Source of the DNA: Agapetus fuscipes
Taxonomy: Eukaryota; Arthropoda; Insecta; Trichoptera; Glossosomatidae
Length of the DNA: 64,000 bases
Direction: 5' to 3'
Assembly: GCA_951799405.1 (NCBI GenBank)
Contig: OX637337.1
Location: 3,472,001-3,536,000 of the forward strand
Part shown: one piece after another, positions 50,704-61,254 of the stretch
Layout of the letters: every line of letters begins with the position of its first letter
Position numbering within the stretch: position 1 is the first letter of the stretch
Translations under genes and position numbers: made by a program
The notes under the pieces: model-generated
Seen by the model: only the letters and a program-made list of their open reading frames with translations
Databases searched by the model: none
Told to the model about the DNA's origin: nothing

Positions 50704-50787
50704 ATAGGGGACCTGACAGACGCTATCCTCTACAAGTTGCAATGATTTTTAAAATGATCGTTTTGTTGTTGAAATTTTTGTTTCTCA

Positions 50788-51000
50788 ACTAATAGGTTGG
50801 TATGAGGCTGAACTGGCTGCTGTGAAAACTTGGTTCACTTTTGCCAATTCCTCCCCGATAAAATGTATAAAGGACAGGCAGTAGGAGTTGCAACGTTTAT
50901 GTTTATGTGAACCTTGGTTTATTTTGTAAGTACACATGCAGCATGCAGTAAATGCGAACTTTAGATGTCAATAAGTCTTTGCGACTTAGATTATAGAATA
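50788..51000 (+). mobile_element. Family C copy
   Basis: CAACTAATAGGTTGGTATGAGGC to TCTTTGCGACTTAGATTATAG. Confidence 0.85.
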
Positions 51001-51003
51001 TAT

Positions 51004-51254
51004 CGCACGTTTAATCATAAAGAGAAATAACTAAAAAATTGGGAAAATCGAGATTTTGTAATAAAACACAAGAACAATGCGAGAAGAATAGGTAGAATGC
51101 GACAGCCGTTCAATTTGGACGAATATGACCGAGATAAAGCATCGGTAGCCTTTTTCATCCCATACAAGTTGTACCTACTGGTTGTCTGAACTTCAAACGT
51201 GATTTCCTAACATTCTTATTTTTCGAGTTATTGCTCTTTATGATTAAGCGTGCG
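51004..51254. mobile_element. MITE L with 4-bp TSD (ATAT)
   Basis: CGCACGTTTAATCATAAAGAG at the left and CTCTTTATGATTAAGCGTGCG at the right, 251 bp. ATAT at 51000-51003 and 51255-51258. Interior highly similar to the copy at 43.9 kb. Confidence 0.88.
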
Positions 51255-51258
51255 ATAT

Positions 51259-51854
51259 GTAGATAGATAACCATTTTTTTTAAATACGAAAAAAAACAAC
51301 GAACCTGTAACAATATGGTTAACTCAGTCTTTAAAATAAATTATTACCCACTCCTTCAGCAATACGTTATAACACCACCTTATCTGAAGTGGTTGGTGTA
51401 AGCCTGGAAAACTGTTAAAATAAAAAGGTTCCAAACGCGAAATGATGGAAAGAAAAACGTATCTTCGTGACAGGAGCTTTAAAATCAGCTCAGCAAGGAG
51501 ACGCACAGTGTTATTCTGAAACAGCAAAGCCATAGCTCATCCGCAGACTACAGTGAATTTTCCATAAAAAAAGAAAACACGATCCATAGATTAGCCATGG
51601 ATCGAATGTTTTGTGAATAGAACTGGTAGTGTATTATATTTATATTTTTAATGTTAATAATATGATAGAACTTTAAAACGTCGTAAAAGGTTTAATCATG
51701 CGAAAAAATATGACAAGCCCTTAAAACTTCAGTATAAGGATTTATCCAACCATGTATGTACGTCTGTTTCTATACAAGGGAACGTACTCGTATATCTTGA
51801 ATTAGGGTTGTCACAAAAAATTAACAATTTGAGATTCGTTTTATTCTTCACATT
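51259..51854. other. Unassigned
   Basis: 51320-51480 carries weak SINE-B-like body words (TCTGAAGTGGTTGGTGTAAGCC). Otherwise nothing. Confidence 0.45.
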
Positions 51855-52174
51855 GGACCGGTCTGTGTTCCAGTGGCAACACTTCGGACTCATAAATGAA
51901 AGGTTGTGGGTTCGAATCCCAGCGGAGCACAAAAAATATACCATTTATATTTTCAAATATGCTCTTCGGCGGGTTGAAAAATTCAAAAACCTTTACCAAT
52001 GATCGGCTACCACAGGTCCATCTAGACTTACAGCAACTGGGTCTTGCTTGAGTATTGGCGCTTTGTAGCAACGACCAAGCTCGTACACCTCTGCGGCACT
52101 ACAACAAGTGTCATAGACCCCTAGAGTCTCTAGAATCTAGGGAGTCTCCCGCACAGAATTTCTTAAAAAAGAAA
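51855..52174 (+). mobile_element. SINE-A2, full length
   Basis: GGACCGGTCTGTGTTCCAGTGG, GGGTTCGAATCCCAG, body, then CACCTCTGCGGCACTACAAC and CTAGGGAGTCTCCCGCAC, and an A-rich tail. The reference copy for the A2 3' end. Confidence 0.92.
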
Positions 52175-52495
52175 AAAAAATGTTGGGAAAGTTTTTCAGA
52201 TGAATTTAACACTAAAATTAATCAATTACTGCTACACATGTAGGTATTGTAGAAAATTGAAAAAATACATATTAAGAAATGTATTGCGGGTATCTTCTTT
52301 CAAGAAATGAACTCGCACATTTGGCAAAGACCAAGTTATATCATCAGACGGCCGGATTGTTAGGGTAAAGACTCACTTAGTTTTGTGATTGGTTTTATTG
52401 TCATTTTCCCTTCATAAAAAACTCTAATTTGAGCATCCGTGCCAAATACGTTATATCTCCGTTAGACCTATACCCTTCTTTATTCTTACACTATC
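52175..52495. other. Unassigned, with GGCCGGGTTGCTA-type motif
   Basis: ACGGCCGGATTGTTAGGGTAAAGACTC at about 52345 with TTTTGTGATTGGTT downstream, as at 8.55 and 23.76 kb. Confidence 0.5.
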
Positions 52496-52737
52496 TTATC
52501 TAATCTAATCTAAGTTGCAAAGATAGATTACATAGGAGATTCACATTATATGCATTTTCACAAGCAGACACGTACAAGTTCGCGCTTGCACACGCCGCAT
52601 GTGAACCTACAACATAAAAACCCAAATCTCAAATGGACATACACCCTGCAACTCTTGCCGTCTGCATTTGCAAAGTGAACCATTTTTAAAGCATGGGTGG
52701 TCAGCCGCATACCAGCCTGTAAGTCAAGAAACTTAAA
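52496..52737 (-). mobile_element. Family C copy
   Basis: (TCTAA)n tail to CATACCAGCCTGTAAGTCAAG. The CCTTCCCTGAAACAGGGG hairpin is deleted. Confidence 0.88.
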
Positions 52738-52799
52738 GACAAAATCTACAAAAGTTTTTTTGTCTTTAACGAGGAGAAAAAGTTGAGTGGAATTTTACG

Positions 52800-53000
52800 G
52801 TTTCATGATAGAACAACACGTGACAGAACATCCCAATGAGAGTACATCACATGACAAAACATCACGTGACAGAATATCAGAATGACAATACATCACATGA
52901 CAAAACATCACAGGAAAGTACATCACAATGATAAAACATCACAAGACAAAACATCACATGACATATCACATTACTAAAACAGAACATGTGTTGTTCTATA
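52800..53000 (-). repeat. CATGTGTCGTT-type minisatellite
   Basis: Repeated ATCACATGACAAAAC / ATCACGTGACAGAA words. This is the complement orientation relative to 45.0 kb. Confidence 0.78.
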
Positions 53001-53584
53001 GAATGAAAAAAACGGATTTTACTGACCGTGCAAAAGAGAAGAACGATTTTCTCTACGTTTCGTCGGAGTCATATCCGATGTCCTCAGGAGACGTGTCACT
53101 TGTTGTTCTGTCATGTGTCGTCGAGTTTTAGATACAATTTACAGTTTAATTTTTATTTTTTTTAAGCCACATCTAGATTATGATTGTAAAGTAACTTATG
53201 GACAACCCTGTTTTGAGCCTCAAAAGAATGTAGGTAGGTACAAACTTGATATTTCGTATGGATAATATTTTTTCAAAAGTGGGTAATAAAATATTGTATT
53301 GAATTTCTGTAAATAGTTTTGCACACTGGGGGATGAAATGATGATATATATTTCAATGAAAGAAATAAATAGGTTACATAATTATCATTGTGAGCATTAT
53401 TCGAAGCATTTTCGTTGTATGCAGGGTACGCCATTTTTTTTTTGTGAAGACAGGAAGTTTGTACTTACCTAATAATTTTTACAAATAAAACCGATGCAAT
53501 CAATATAAAGATGTTAAATTATAATAAGTAGTATACATATAATATTATAGCTCTTAAAACATTTTAAAAAAACAAAAATTCGGC
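53001..53584. other. Unassigned
   Basis: No gene. A last minisatellite-like GTTGTTCTGTCATGTGTCGTCG occurs at about 53102-53123. Confidence 0.4.
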
Positions 53585-53815
53585 AAATTTGATGTGCATC
53601 ATTTGAAATACATATTAAATGCATTTCCACAAGCAGACACGCATAATTTCGCGCTCACACATGCCGCATGTGGACCTACAATATAAAACACAATCTCAAA
53701 TGAATATAAGCCCTGCAACTCTTGCCTACCTTCCCTGAAATAAGGGTGACATTGGCAAAGTGAACCATTTTTTACAGTATGGGTGGTCAGCCTCATACCA
53801 ACCCATAAGTCAAGG
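53585..53815 (-). mobile_element. Family C copy, tail lost
   Basis: TTTGAAATACATATTAAATGC to CCAACCCATAAGTCAAGG. Confidence 0.87.
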
Positions 53816-53989
53816 TTATACAATCAGTTATACAGTCCACTTATACAAACTTTAAAAAACACTTAAAAAATACGGGCTCAATTTCATAAAATCTTTGGTT
53901 GGTTTATTTCACAAAAAATATTTTGAGATACCGTTCACATTTGGTTCGAACAGAGTAATTTTTTGTACTGTATAGCTCGCCAGCTCCGA

Positions 53990-54205
53990 TACAAGTCTCC
54001 GCTGCAGACAGCTTTAGCCCTACACTTTAATTTTATTTGATGAAACCTTGGTAGACCCCAGAACAGACCATTGCAATAGTCTAGCCTCTTCACCTCTTCA
54101 AGATGCAATGAGAAGCTTTAGATATCAAAGAGTTTCTGACACATCTCAACTGCCTCAGGTGAAAGAAACAGGAGTTCACAGTCGAGCTCATTTGAGCACA
54201 CTCAT
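53990..54205 (-). pseudogene. CR1/L2-like LINE RT fragment
   Basis: The minus strand includes RLDYCNGLFWGLPRFH, matching the SRLDYCNSLLYGLP motif of CR1/L2-like polymerases, between frame breaks. Only about 200 bp survive. Confidence 0.68.
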
Positions 54206-54339
54206 TGAGTGAGTGTTTTTTTAAAATATTTTACAAAATTTACATTAGTGAAAAGAAATGCAATTTACCTATAAAATAAACAGTATAAACATTATCAAAA
54301 ACTAATTTAACATTTTACTATATTGATGAATTATTAATA

Positions 54340-54482
54340 AACAATTACTCAATGACATCTGCTCAACAAGGTTCAAAGTTATTGTTGATAAGACACGACG
54401 CAGGCGGGGTTTTAACTTGCTATTGTCTCAATAACGCAAATTCGAGTGATTATCCCCTTGACCATACTAGCAACAAAATGTT
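54340..54482 (-). mobile_element. Family K tRNA-like SINE fragment
   Basis: CAATGACATCTGCTCAACAAGG, GACACGACGCAGGCGGGGTT (B-box flank), CCCCTTGACCATACTAGC. Same layout as at 15.3 kb. Confidence 0.6.
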
Positions 54483-54494
54483 GTCGAGATGAAC

Positions 54495-54990
54495 CCCTTG
54501 TCTTGTATCCTGCCACCATTCCTCTAGGGGTGGCCGTTATCTCTACACAAGTGCCTCCACTTGACTCTGTCCTTGCATACTTCTTTCATCTCATCTAGTT
54601 TCATCACACTTTTCATTCACGCTCTTCTGTTGTTTCCACTCTGTAAATTCCATTCATTCGCAATCTCACTTATCTGATCAATCCATTCTTTCCTAGGTCT
54701 ACCCCTTCCACGCTTACCTATTACATTCCCTTTACACACTTATTTTGTCAGTCGGTCTTCATTCAACCTTTCAATATGCCCAAACCATCGCATCACACTT
54801 CTTTGAACTTTCACTTTCACGCTTTCTTTTACTCCGCATTCCTTCAGAACCCATTCGTTTCTCACTCTATCTTTCAGTGTTTTTCCTGTCATACTTCTCA
54901 AATGAGCCATTTCTACGGTGCATACTTTATTTACTTCTCTTTCATTCACCATCCACGACTCGCTTCCATACATCATGGACCCCAAGAAAT
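54495..54990 (-). pseudogene. LINE RT C-terminal remnant, largest of its family here
   Basis: An open minus-strand frame (54985-54740) reads SMMYGSESWMVNEREVNKVC, EMAHLRSMTGKTLKDRVRNE and MRWFGHIERLNEDRLTK. Then, after a stop or frameshift, come the GRGRPRKEW-like region and the 3' end CACCCCTAG..GGTGGCAGGATACAAGACAAGG. YGSE.W, the LRS..GKTLKDR block and RWFGH.ER are usual in LINE ORF2 C-termini. Confidence 0.87.
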
Positions 54991-55539
54991 TTAATTAAAC
55001 TAGATAGTAATAAGTAAACTAGATACGTAAGATAGAGAATCAACAATACTAGACTTCCATGTCTCGCACCATATAACCAGCTTCGTGGAAGATCTCCTAA
55101 AAGGTGGCAAGTCGTGGAATCAATTGCAGATATTGACCAACTAGCATCACTAAGCTCTCCTTAGTATTCAGGTAACGTTTCCATCGGAGTAGCAAATCCC
55201 ACCACGAAGAATTCGGTGTCGGCGAAATCTACAATGATTTGAGAGTGAACCTCCATTACTTGGGTGCAGTAATTCCATAGGAACGAAATCTGCATACCGG
55301 CTGTCTATTTCGGAATTCGCGCATTTTGCCATCATAGGAATTCGGTTGCGACTTGCAGATCTTGGAAGTAAATATCAAAATACATATAAACAGAGTATAA
55401 TTGAAATACTTGCAAGTTTTGAAGCCTTTGTCGAGAACAATACTTAATGCACCTACAGTAGGTAGGCACTGAATAAATAAAAAAATGACGATTGGAGTTC
55501 GCATATTTGTTCAGTTGTAAAATACGTAAGCGTGACTAA
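54991..55539. other. Unassigned
   Basis: No gene or repeat recognised. Confidence 0.4.
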
Positions 55540-55820
55540 AGTGACTAAGCTTAACATAAAGTGTAACTTCTCGCCACGTTCTCCGCCGCATGCGGCGAAT
55601 AGAACCTATTTATTTTTACAGGTAAGTAAACCGGCCTTAGCCAACAACATTAGTTAAAGTGGAGGTTTCCAAGCTCTGGTGAAGGCTGAGTAAGCGTTGC
55701 TGGTATTTTATTTTGAGTTTAAAATGAACACCGAAACGGGAAATCATTTTTAACACCCTCGGTGGGGATGGAAACCTTGCTCTTGGTATGGAATGCAAGC
55801 ATTCTACCAACTGAGCCATC
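55540..55820 (-). mobile_element. SINE-B, full length
   Basis: GACTAAGCTTAACATAAAGTG to the head CTTGGTATGG...ACCAACTGAGCCATC. The B box is mutated (GGGGATGGAAACC). Confidence 0.87.
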
Positions 55821-55821
55821 T

Positions 55822-56087
55822 TATCTAATTTAATCTAATCTAAGTTGCAAAGATATATATCATGTAAGATTTATATTAAATGCATTTTGGCACAAGCAGA
55901 TATGTATAATTTCGCGCTAACACATGCCGCATGTGGACCTACAATATAAAAACCCAATCTCAAATGAACATAAGCCTTAAAACTCTTGCCGTCCTTCCCT
56001 GAAACAGGGGTGACATTGGCAAAGTGAACCAATTTTTTATATTATGGGTGGTCAGCCGCATTACAACCTATAAGTCAAGGAACATCG
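55822..56087 (-). mobile_element. Family C copy, full length
   Basis: (TCTAA)n tail starting in the SINE-B head, to ACAACCTATAAGTCAAGGAAC. Its tail abuts the SINE-B head without a spacer. Confidence 0.89.
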
Positions 56088-56268
56088 ACCAGACTTTTTA
56101 CGAGCTTGGTCGTCGCTACAGAGCACCAATTCTCAAGAAAGACCCAATTGCTGTAAGGCTGTATGGACCTTTTGTGACCGGTCTTTGTTAAAGTCAATGA
56201 ATTTTCCAACCCAGGTGAGAGCATTTACTTTGAAAATATAATTGTATATTTTTTCAAAGAAAGAACGA
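56088..56268 (-). mobile_element. SINE-A fragment with B-head remnant
   Basis: CATCGACCAGACTTTTTACGAGC is the B-to-A junction of the composite type (compare 18.87 kb). Then the A body to TGAAAATATAATTG. The tRNA head is gone, and the B part has been replaced by the preceding C. Confidence 0.82.
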
Positions 56269-56699
56269 AAATATGGGACAGAAGATGCAAAAAAAAAGAC
56301 AGTCGCATTTTTAACACTTCATCTCATTATATATTGATATATACCTTGATCCATCACCATTCTATCGTTGCTGTTACACGCTGGATTTACACTAGGTGTA
56401 ACAGATCAAGATGGCGGCTAATGCCGGCCCCGTAACTGCATAGCGCCTCCTCGCAACAGTGTCGGCGTGGCGTAATTGAATACTTGATACATTTTTCACG
56501 TCGGTAATCATGCCGAATCACGAACCTCTCGGTGGGTAATTTGAAGGTTTGGAGAGCGGACGCCATTTTGTAGATGATGATGATGATGATGATAGGATCT
56601 TGGTTTTCCCGACAAATCGGTCACATAAAATCCGTCTACAGATAAATCGGCCACACGACATTTCGTTCACACGACATTTGGGTCAACGACATTTAGGGT
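56269..56699. other. Unassigned, with (GAT)n and a word repeated at 57.6 kb
   Basis: GGAGAGCGGACGCCATTTTGTA at about 56552 precedes (GAT)n at 56573-56601 and GATCTT. GGAGAGCGGCCGCCATTTTGTA recurs at about 57644 with GATGATGTTGATGATAGGATCTT. GTCGTG/CACGACATTT words occur beside both. No gene. Confidence 0.5.
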
Positions 56700-57008
56700 A
56701 AAAATAACTTATTACCGCGTTTTCCTGGAAGGCATCGCATGTGGAGGGTGGAACCTATTTATGTATACAGGAAAAAGGGGTCGGGCTTTTGTCAACAATT
56801 TAAGTTGACGTGGGTGTTTACCAGCTCTTGAAGTAGCTGGTACTCATTTCTTGTGAAGACTGAGTAAATATTGTTAATATTTTATTTTGGGCTTGAAATA
56901 AACACCGAAACGAGAAATCATTCTGATACCGTCGGTGGGACTAGAACCCGAGCTCTCAGCGAGCTCAAGCACTCTACCAACTGAGCTATCGACCGGTCAC
57001 TGAGCTAC
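56700..57008 (-). mobile_element. SINE-B, full length
   Basis: AAATAACTTATTACCGCGTTTTCC to GGGACTAGAACCCGAGC...CAACTGAGCTATCGACCGG. Confidence 0.87.
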
Positions 57009-57094
57009 TCGTATAGGAATAAAAAGGTTGATTATTAAAACTACAGAGATTACAAAGGTTTTTTTAAGAGCAAGTTGGAGCTGTCTGTGGACTT

Positions 57095-57560
57095 GAATTT
57101 TATTATTATTAGGTATATCTTTTTATTGCGCCTTTTCATGACCGTTGCGTTGGTCATCTTAATGGCGCTGCAGATTGTGATAACAAATGTGTTTTCAGGG
57201 CTTTTCTGAAAACTGCCTCCTTGTCCGTTGTCCTTGTCCTGTCGGCAGAGAGTTCCAGGCCATGGGCGCAGCAACACGGCAAGCCCGATCGTCAAACACG
57301 GTAGTCGGGCTTCTCCTCGGAAGCTCCAGGGTGCTGACAATGGTTCGCGCTGACCTCAGTGTCCACCCTCTCTCGTCAACGCATTCTTTCTTAATTAGTT
57401 CTTGCAGGTATTCGGGAGCTGATCCATGCAGCACCTTATGTGTACTCTCTCAGGTACATACGGAGCCAGTGAAGCCTTTTCAGCAGTGGAGTGATTTTAG
57501 AGAACTTGGGCGACCCATATATGAGTCGTGCTGCCGCGTTTTGCACTGACTGAATTTTTT
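57095..57560 (-). pseudogene. CR1-like LINE RT C-terminus with (TAA)n tail
   Basis: The minus strand reads IQSVQNAAARLIYGSPKF, then LLKRLHWLRMYLRE, a frameshift near 57440-57470, then MLHGSAPEYLQELI, TVFDDRACRVAAPMAWNSLP. The 3' end is AATAAAAAGATATACC followed by (TAA)n at about 57100-57115. VQNAAARL, LHWL, LHG.AP.YL and R...VAAP.AWNSLP are CR1/Rex-like signatures. 5'-truncated at about 57555. Confidence 0.88.
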
Positions 57561-58057
57561 TTATGTAACCAAAAAGTCGCGTGGACGATTTGTCCAGTGT
57601 CCGTGGACGGGTTATTTTGACCGATTTGTCGTGACATGGTTTTGGAGAGCGGCCGCCATTTTGTATACGATGATGTTGATGATAGGATCTTATGGCTGGC
57701 ATTTGGAGTCGTGACGCTTTGTCATGTATGTGTAACGTATGGGATGAATGAGAGGCGAAGAAAAGTAACATCTGATTGGTCAACATCATGGTCTGGTTTA
57801 TAAATCTGCTTGTAGAACATTTATGTATGTAGATTCAACTTGTACTTTAGAGTATTTTTTTAAAGACTTCTCGTAGCTTCTAGCAACTTCTGACGTCTCG
57901 AGGTTCTGTGTCATTTTTAACATAAGATTTTGGTTGTTGTTTTACATGTTGCGAAATGTGGGCAAAATGGCGCGTCACTCAAAATCTTCAAGGTTGGCAG
58001 GAACACGAAAATGTGATTGTTTTAAATATTTAATTTTATGTTTGTCTGAGAATAAAC
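57561..58057. other. Unassigned
   Basis: Contains the second GGAGAGCGGCCGCCATTTTGTA word. No gene. Confidence 0.45.
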
Positions 58058-58059
58058 AG

Positions 58060-58300
58060 TACCCTTAGTACGAGTTGCAAAACTTGAGTAATGTAAAGTT
58101 TACGGCAATTATTAAAGAGTGATTTCCCCCAAAATCTGCCGTTTTTATTTGTTTGAACTTGATTTTCTTCATCACTGTAACTCTTTTGCTGAGATCATAA
58201 AGTGTAAGAAACAAAAAACGGCAGATTTTGGGAGAAATTACGCTTTAATATTTTCCGTAAACTTTACTTTTCTCAAGTTTTGCAACTCGTACTAAGGGTA
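58060..58300. mobile_element. MITE M, 241-bp palindrome
   Basis: TACCCTTAGTACGAGTTGCAAAACTTGAG at the left mirrors CTCAAGTTTTGCAACTCGTACTAAGGGTA at the right. Inner CCAAAATCTGCCGTTTTT mirrors AAAAACGGCAGATTTTGG. CAG flanks both ends. Confidence 0.87.
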
Positions 58301-58397
58301 CAGAACGTCATACTTGATTGAAAAAATCTGAAAGTACATTTTGGTTTTTGCTTTGTGATAATGTGGAAGGTATCTATTTGAAAATATTGTTTCGTCT

Positions 58398-58670
58398 AAT
58401 CTAATTTAATCTAAGTTGGAAAGATATTTAACAAGATTCACATTATATGCGTTTAAGAACAAGCTGAAATGTAAAAGTTCGCGCTTAAACATGCCGCATG
58501 TGGAACTACAATATAAAAACCCAAATCTCAAATGAACATTTACCCTGCAACTCTTGCTGACCTTCCCTGAAACAGGAGTGACATAAGCAAAGTGTACCAA
58601 TTTCTACAGCATGGGTGGTCAGCCACATACCAACCTATAAGTAAAATAACAGTCAAGGAACAGCCGTTAT
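58398..58670 (-). mobile_element. Family C copy, full length
   Basis: (TCTAA)n-like tail (CTAATCTAATTTAATCTAAG) to ACCAACCTATAAGTAAAATAACAGTCAAGGAAC, with a 10-bp insertion in the 5' end. Confidence 0.87.
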
Positions 58671-59030
58671 ACCGGTTGTTTAAGTTTCGAAAAAAGAACA
58701 AAATACATATATACACAGACTCTTCCTTCTCTTATCGATAATAGTAACTAATTGGTTTTTGCTTCGCGTTAAACTAGCCTTAAATGCAAGTGCTGAAGAA
58801 GGGTTGAGAGCCCACTATAGCGTGTCTGGATTCTTCTATACACACCAGCACACGCGAGTACACTCTCACATTCATCTTAACAACCTTAATTATTATCTTC
58901 AAACATTTCAACTATAAATACAGCTGTCATAGTCATTCATATTACAATACATAGGTTTGATTGAGACGGACAAGATCCGTCAGGTTACGTATTGCACTCT
59001 CCGCGTGACTAGGCTGAAAAAAAAATCCTA
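58671..59030. other. Unassigned, with a LINE-like 3' end word
   Basis: GTTACGTATTGCACTCTCCGCGTGACTAGGCTG at about 58983-59015 is the same 3' end as at 33.4 and 34.55 kb. Otherwise nothing. Confidence 0.5.
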
Positions 59031-59032
59031 TG

Positions 59033-59450
59033 ACCAGTCCATAGTCTAGTGGTAACTCGTAGATGGAAGTTTGTGGGTTCGAATCCCGGGGGAGCACAAA
59101 AAATATACCACTTATATTTTAAAATGTGCTCTTGGCTCCGTTGAAAAATTCATATACTTTTACAAAGACCGGTCACCAAATGTCCATCCAGCCTTACAGC
59201 AACTGGGTGTTGCTTGAGTATTGGCGCTTTATATAGCTACAACCAAGCGCGTTAAAAGTCCGGTCGATAGCTCAGCCAGTAGAATGCTGGCATTCCATGT
59301 GTACTCAGCCTTCACAATAAATAAGAACCAGCCCCATCGGAAGCTGGGAGCTCCCCTCTTCAACTGCAATGTTTGGCGTGAGGCTGACCCCCTTGAAATG
59401 TGATTCACACAAAAACAGCGCTCACCAAAATAAATCATCCTTATATTGTC
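59033..59450 (+). mobile_element. Three-part mosaic SINE, A head - B - A1 tail
   Basis: SINE-A head and body to about 59250 (CAACCAAGCGCG), SINE-B head and part of the body (GTCCGGTCGATAGCTCAGCC...GTTTGGCGTGAGGC) to about 59390, then the SINE-A1 terminus (GAAATGTGATTCACACAAAAACAGCGCTCACC...AATAAATCATCC). Confidence 0.88.
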
Positions 59451-59937
59451 ATTTTTATTATTATTACCTACTTCGTCATTTGTACGACAAGTAAATATGC
59501 ATGCTTAGAAAAGATACGTAAATATTGAAAAAATTGAATTTTTCTAACATTTAAGTTTCTAACAACTAAGCCCTAATCATACCGCATCTAGGCTCATTAT
59601 TTTTATTGCTTTCTATCGGTGGCCGCATGTAAATTACAGTCCAGAGCCGTGTTATTCCCCACTTGACAGGTGTGTACAAAAAAAAAACAAAAAAAAATAA
59701 TACAGTACCGTAAAAAAGCGTGATCCAAAAAAGCGTTTCGTGTAAAAGACATCGCTCCTTTTGTGAGTCAATAATTTGTAATTCATACGTGATCACGACT
59801 TTTCTCAATCGGGCCACGATCTCATCGAAAGTGTATCATTACGACGGATCGTAAGGAGGGTAGGCGGGCCTGGGGTCAGGGGTGGCCAACCAACTACAAA
59901 GAATAATGTTAAATTTTTAAACATTTTTTGTTTCCAA
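59451..59937. other. Unassigned
   Basis: No gene or repeat recognised. Confidence 0.4.
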
Positions 59938-60140
59938 TTTAGAACGACACAGTGACAAAGCGACATGGCATAACGACACAAAAATGAACGACACATGGCA
60001 TAACATCACAATGACAGTATGTCGCATTACAAAATAATACATGGCAAAACATTAAAAGACAAAAGAACACAGAAAATACATCACTATGATAAAAACAACA
60101 TGTGCGAAAACACCACATAACTAAAACAGAACTAGTTTCT
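59938..60140 (-). repeat. CATGTGTCGTT-type minisatellite
   Basis: ACGACACAGTGACAAAGCG, ACACATGGCATAACATCAC, AGAACACAGAAAATACATCAC; the last word also occurs at about 31.1 kb, so the flanks are shared as well as the unit. Confidence 0.75.
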
Positions 60141-60199
60141 CTAAAATGCACGAAAAGAAAACAGGATTTCAAGCAGATGCAACGCAGTTTTTGTCCATC

Positions 60200-60505
60200 A
60201 ACAATCTATAATCTAAGTTGCAAAGATATATTTCATCATTGAAGATCATTACCCACGCAATTTTCAAAAGTTGATTTTGTCCATACAAATCCTGTCGACG
60301 GGGGGGGCAGTCACGTAATTTTGAAATAACCTTTTTTGAACTTTTTTACATTTAATTTGTTAATTTTCATTCTAATATTTTTATGCATATTTTTGTCGCC
60401 CCCCAATTTGGAAACCGCTGATCTAAGATTCATATTACATGCATCCCTTCAAGCAGACATGCGTGAGTTAGCGCTTACACCGCCGTTTACCCTGCATTGT
60501 GTCCA
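60200..60505 (-). repeat. Family C remnants split by unassigned DNA
   Basis: ATAATCTAAGTTGCAAAGATATATTTC at 60208-60235 is a C end. GATTCATATTACATGCATCCC..CAAGCAGACATGCG..GAGTTAGCGCTTACAC at about 60425-60480 is the matching body. The roughly 185 bp between is an unclassified insertion. Confidence 0.68.
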
Positions 60506-60547
60506 TCACACAAAGTTATGAAATATACCGCGGGGCAATACACTGTC

Positions 60548-60773
60548 GGGGCTATTCTTAGACATTTTAGCCGTCGGTTGAGCCCGCGCGTTGACAAACT
60601 AATAATGCATTTGTATGAAGACCTGTCAATCCAAGATGGCCACAAGTGAACAGCTGATTTGTATTCATACAAATATTAAAAAATTCGGTAGGTAAGAATG
60701 ACCGTGCTTATGATAGTTCCAGCTCAGGCACCATTAGTTTGTCGAAGCGTGGGCTCAACCGACGACTAAAATA
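60548..60773. mobile_element. MITE H, right end clipped
   Basis: GGGGCTATTCTTAGACATTTTAG at the left. The right arm stops at CGACGACTAAAATAT, where the hammerhead-linked sequence begins. Confidence 0.83.
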
Positions 60774-60820
60774 TTAATTAAATAAAACACAGTTCAAATT
60801 CACTTTTATATTCTTTTAAC

Positions 60821-60868
60821 TTTGTCTAACGTTTTCGCCTACAAGGCATCATCAGGAAAATGACAAAT
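60821..60868 (-). ncRNA. Putative hammerhead ribozyme
   Basis: Minus strand: CTGATGA, then the stem TGCC-TTGTA-GGCG with GAAA, then AACGTT (self-complementary stem III) and A, giving a UUA cleavage triplet. GACAAA just after the cleavage site pairs with TTTGTC upstream of CTGATGA (stem I). Downstream, GTTAAAAGAATATAAAAGTG resembles GTTTAAAAAATAATAAAAG beside the 3.3 kb cores. Every invariant core base is present. Confidence 0.75.
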
Positions 60869-61254
60869 CAAATTAACCAAACATGTCTAAAATGTCCAAA
60901 CATGTCTGAAATGTCTGTCGCCCGTGTGTCGATTTTTTAAGACAGTTGAACAGAACTTACCCTCAATCCTTTCCCACATTTTAAACCAGTGAAGCCGGTC
61001 TCAGTTTTAATATTTATTTAGTTGTTAATTTTTCAGTGAAATAACTGAAATTGTTGACTACACCTGGCCACATAAAACTCGATGGCATTAAATTTGTTTG
61101 GATTGCGATCGTATGGAATCACATTGACCCGCTGCGACGCCCGCAACCGTAATGATAGCCAACGTCGTCGGGGGGACCTGACCGACCAATTCCAGCCGAC
61201 AAAATCACCACCAGCCCAAGCACAAAAAACTTCACCGTCAAACTGAAACCGAAA
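60869..61254. other. Unassigned, upstream of the hammerhead
   Basis: 60880-60925 repeats CAAACATGTCTAAAATGTC / CAAACATGTCTGAAATGTC. 61120-61200 is GC-rich. It may be part of the same retroelement, but no RT or endonuclease motif is visible. Confidence 0.45.
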
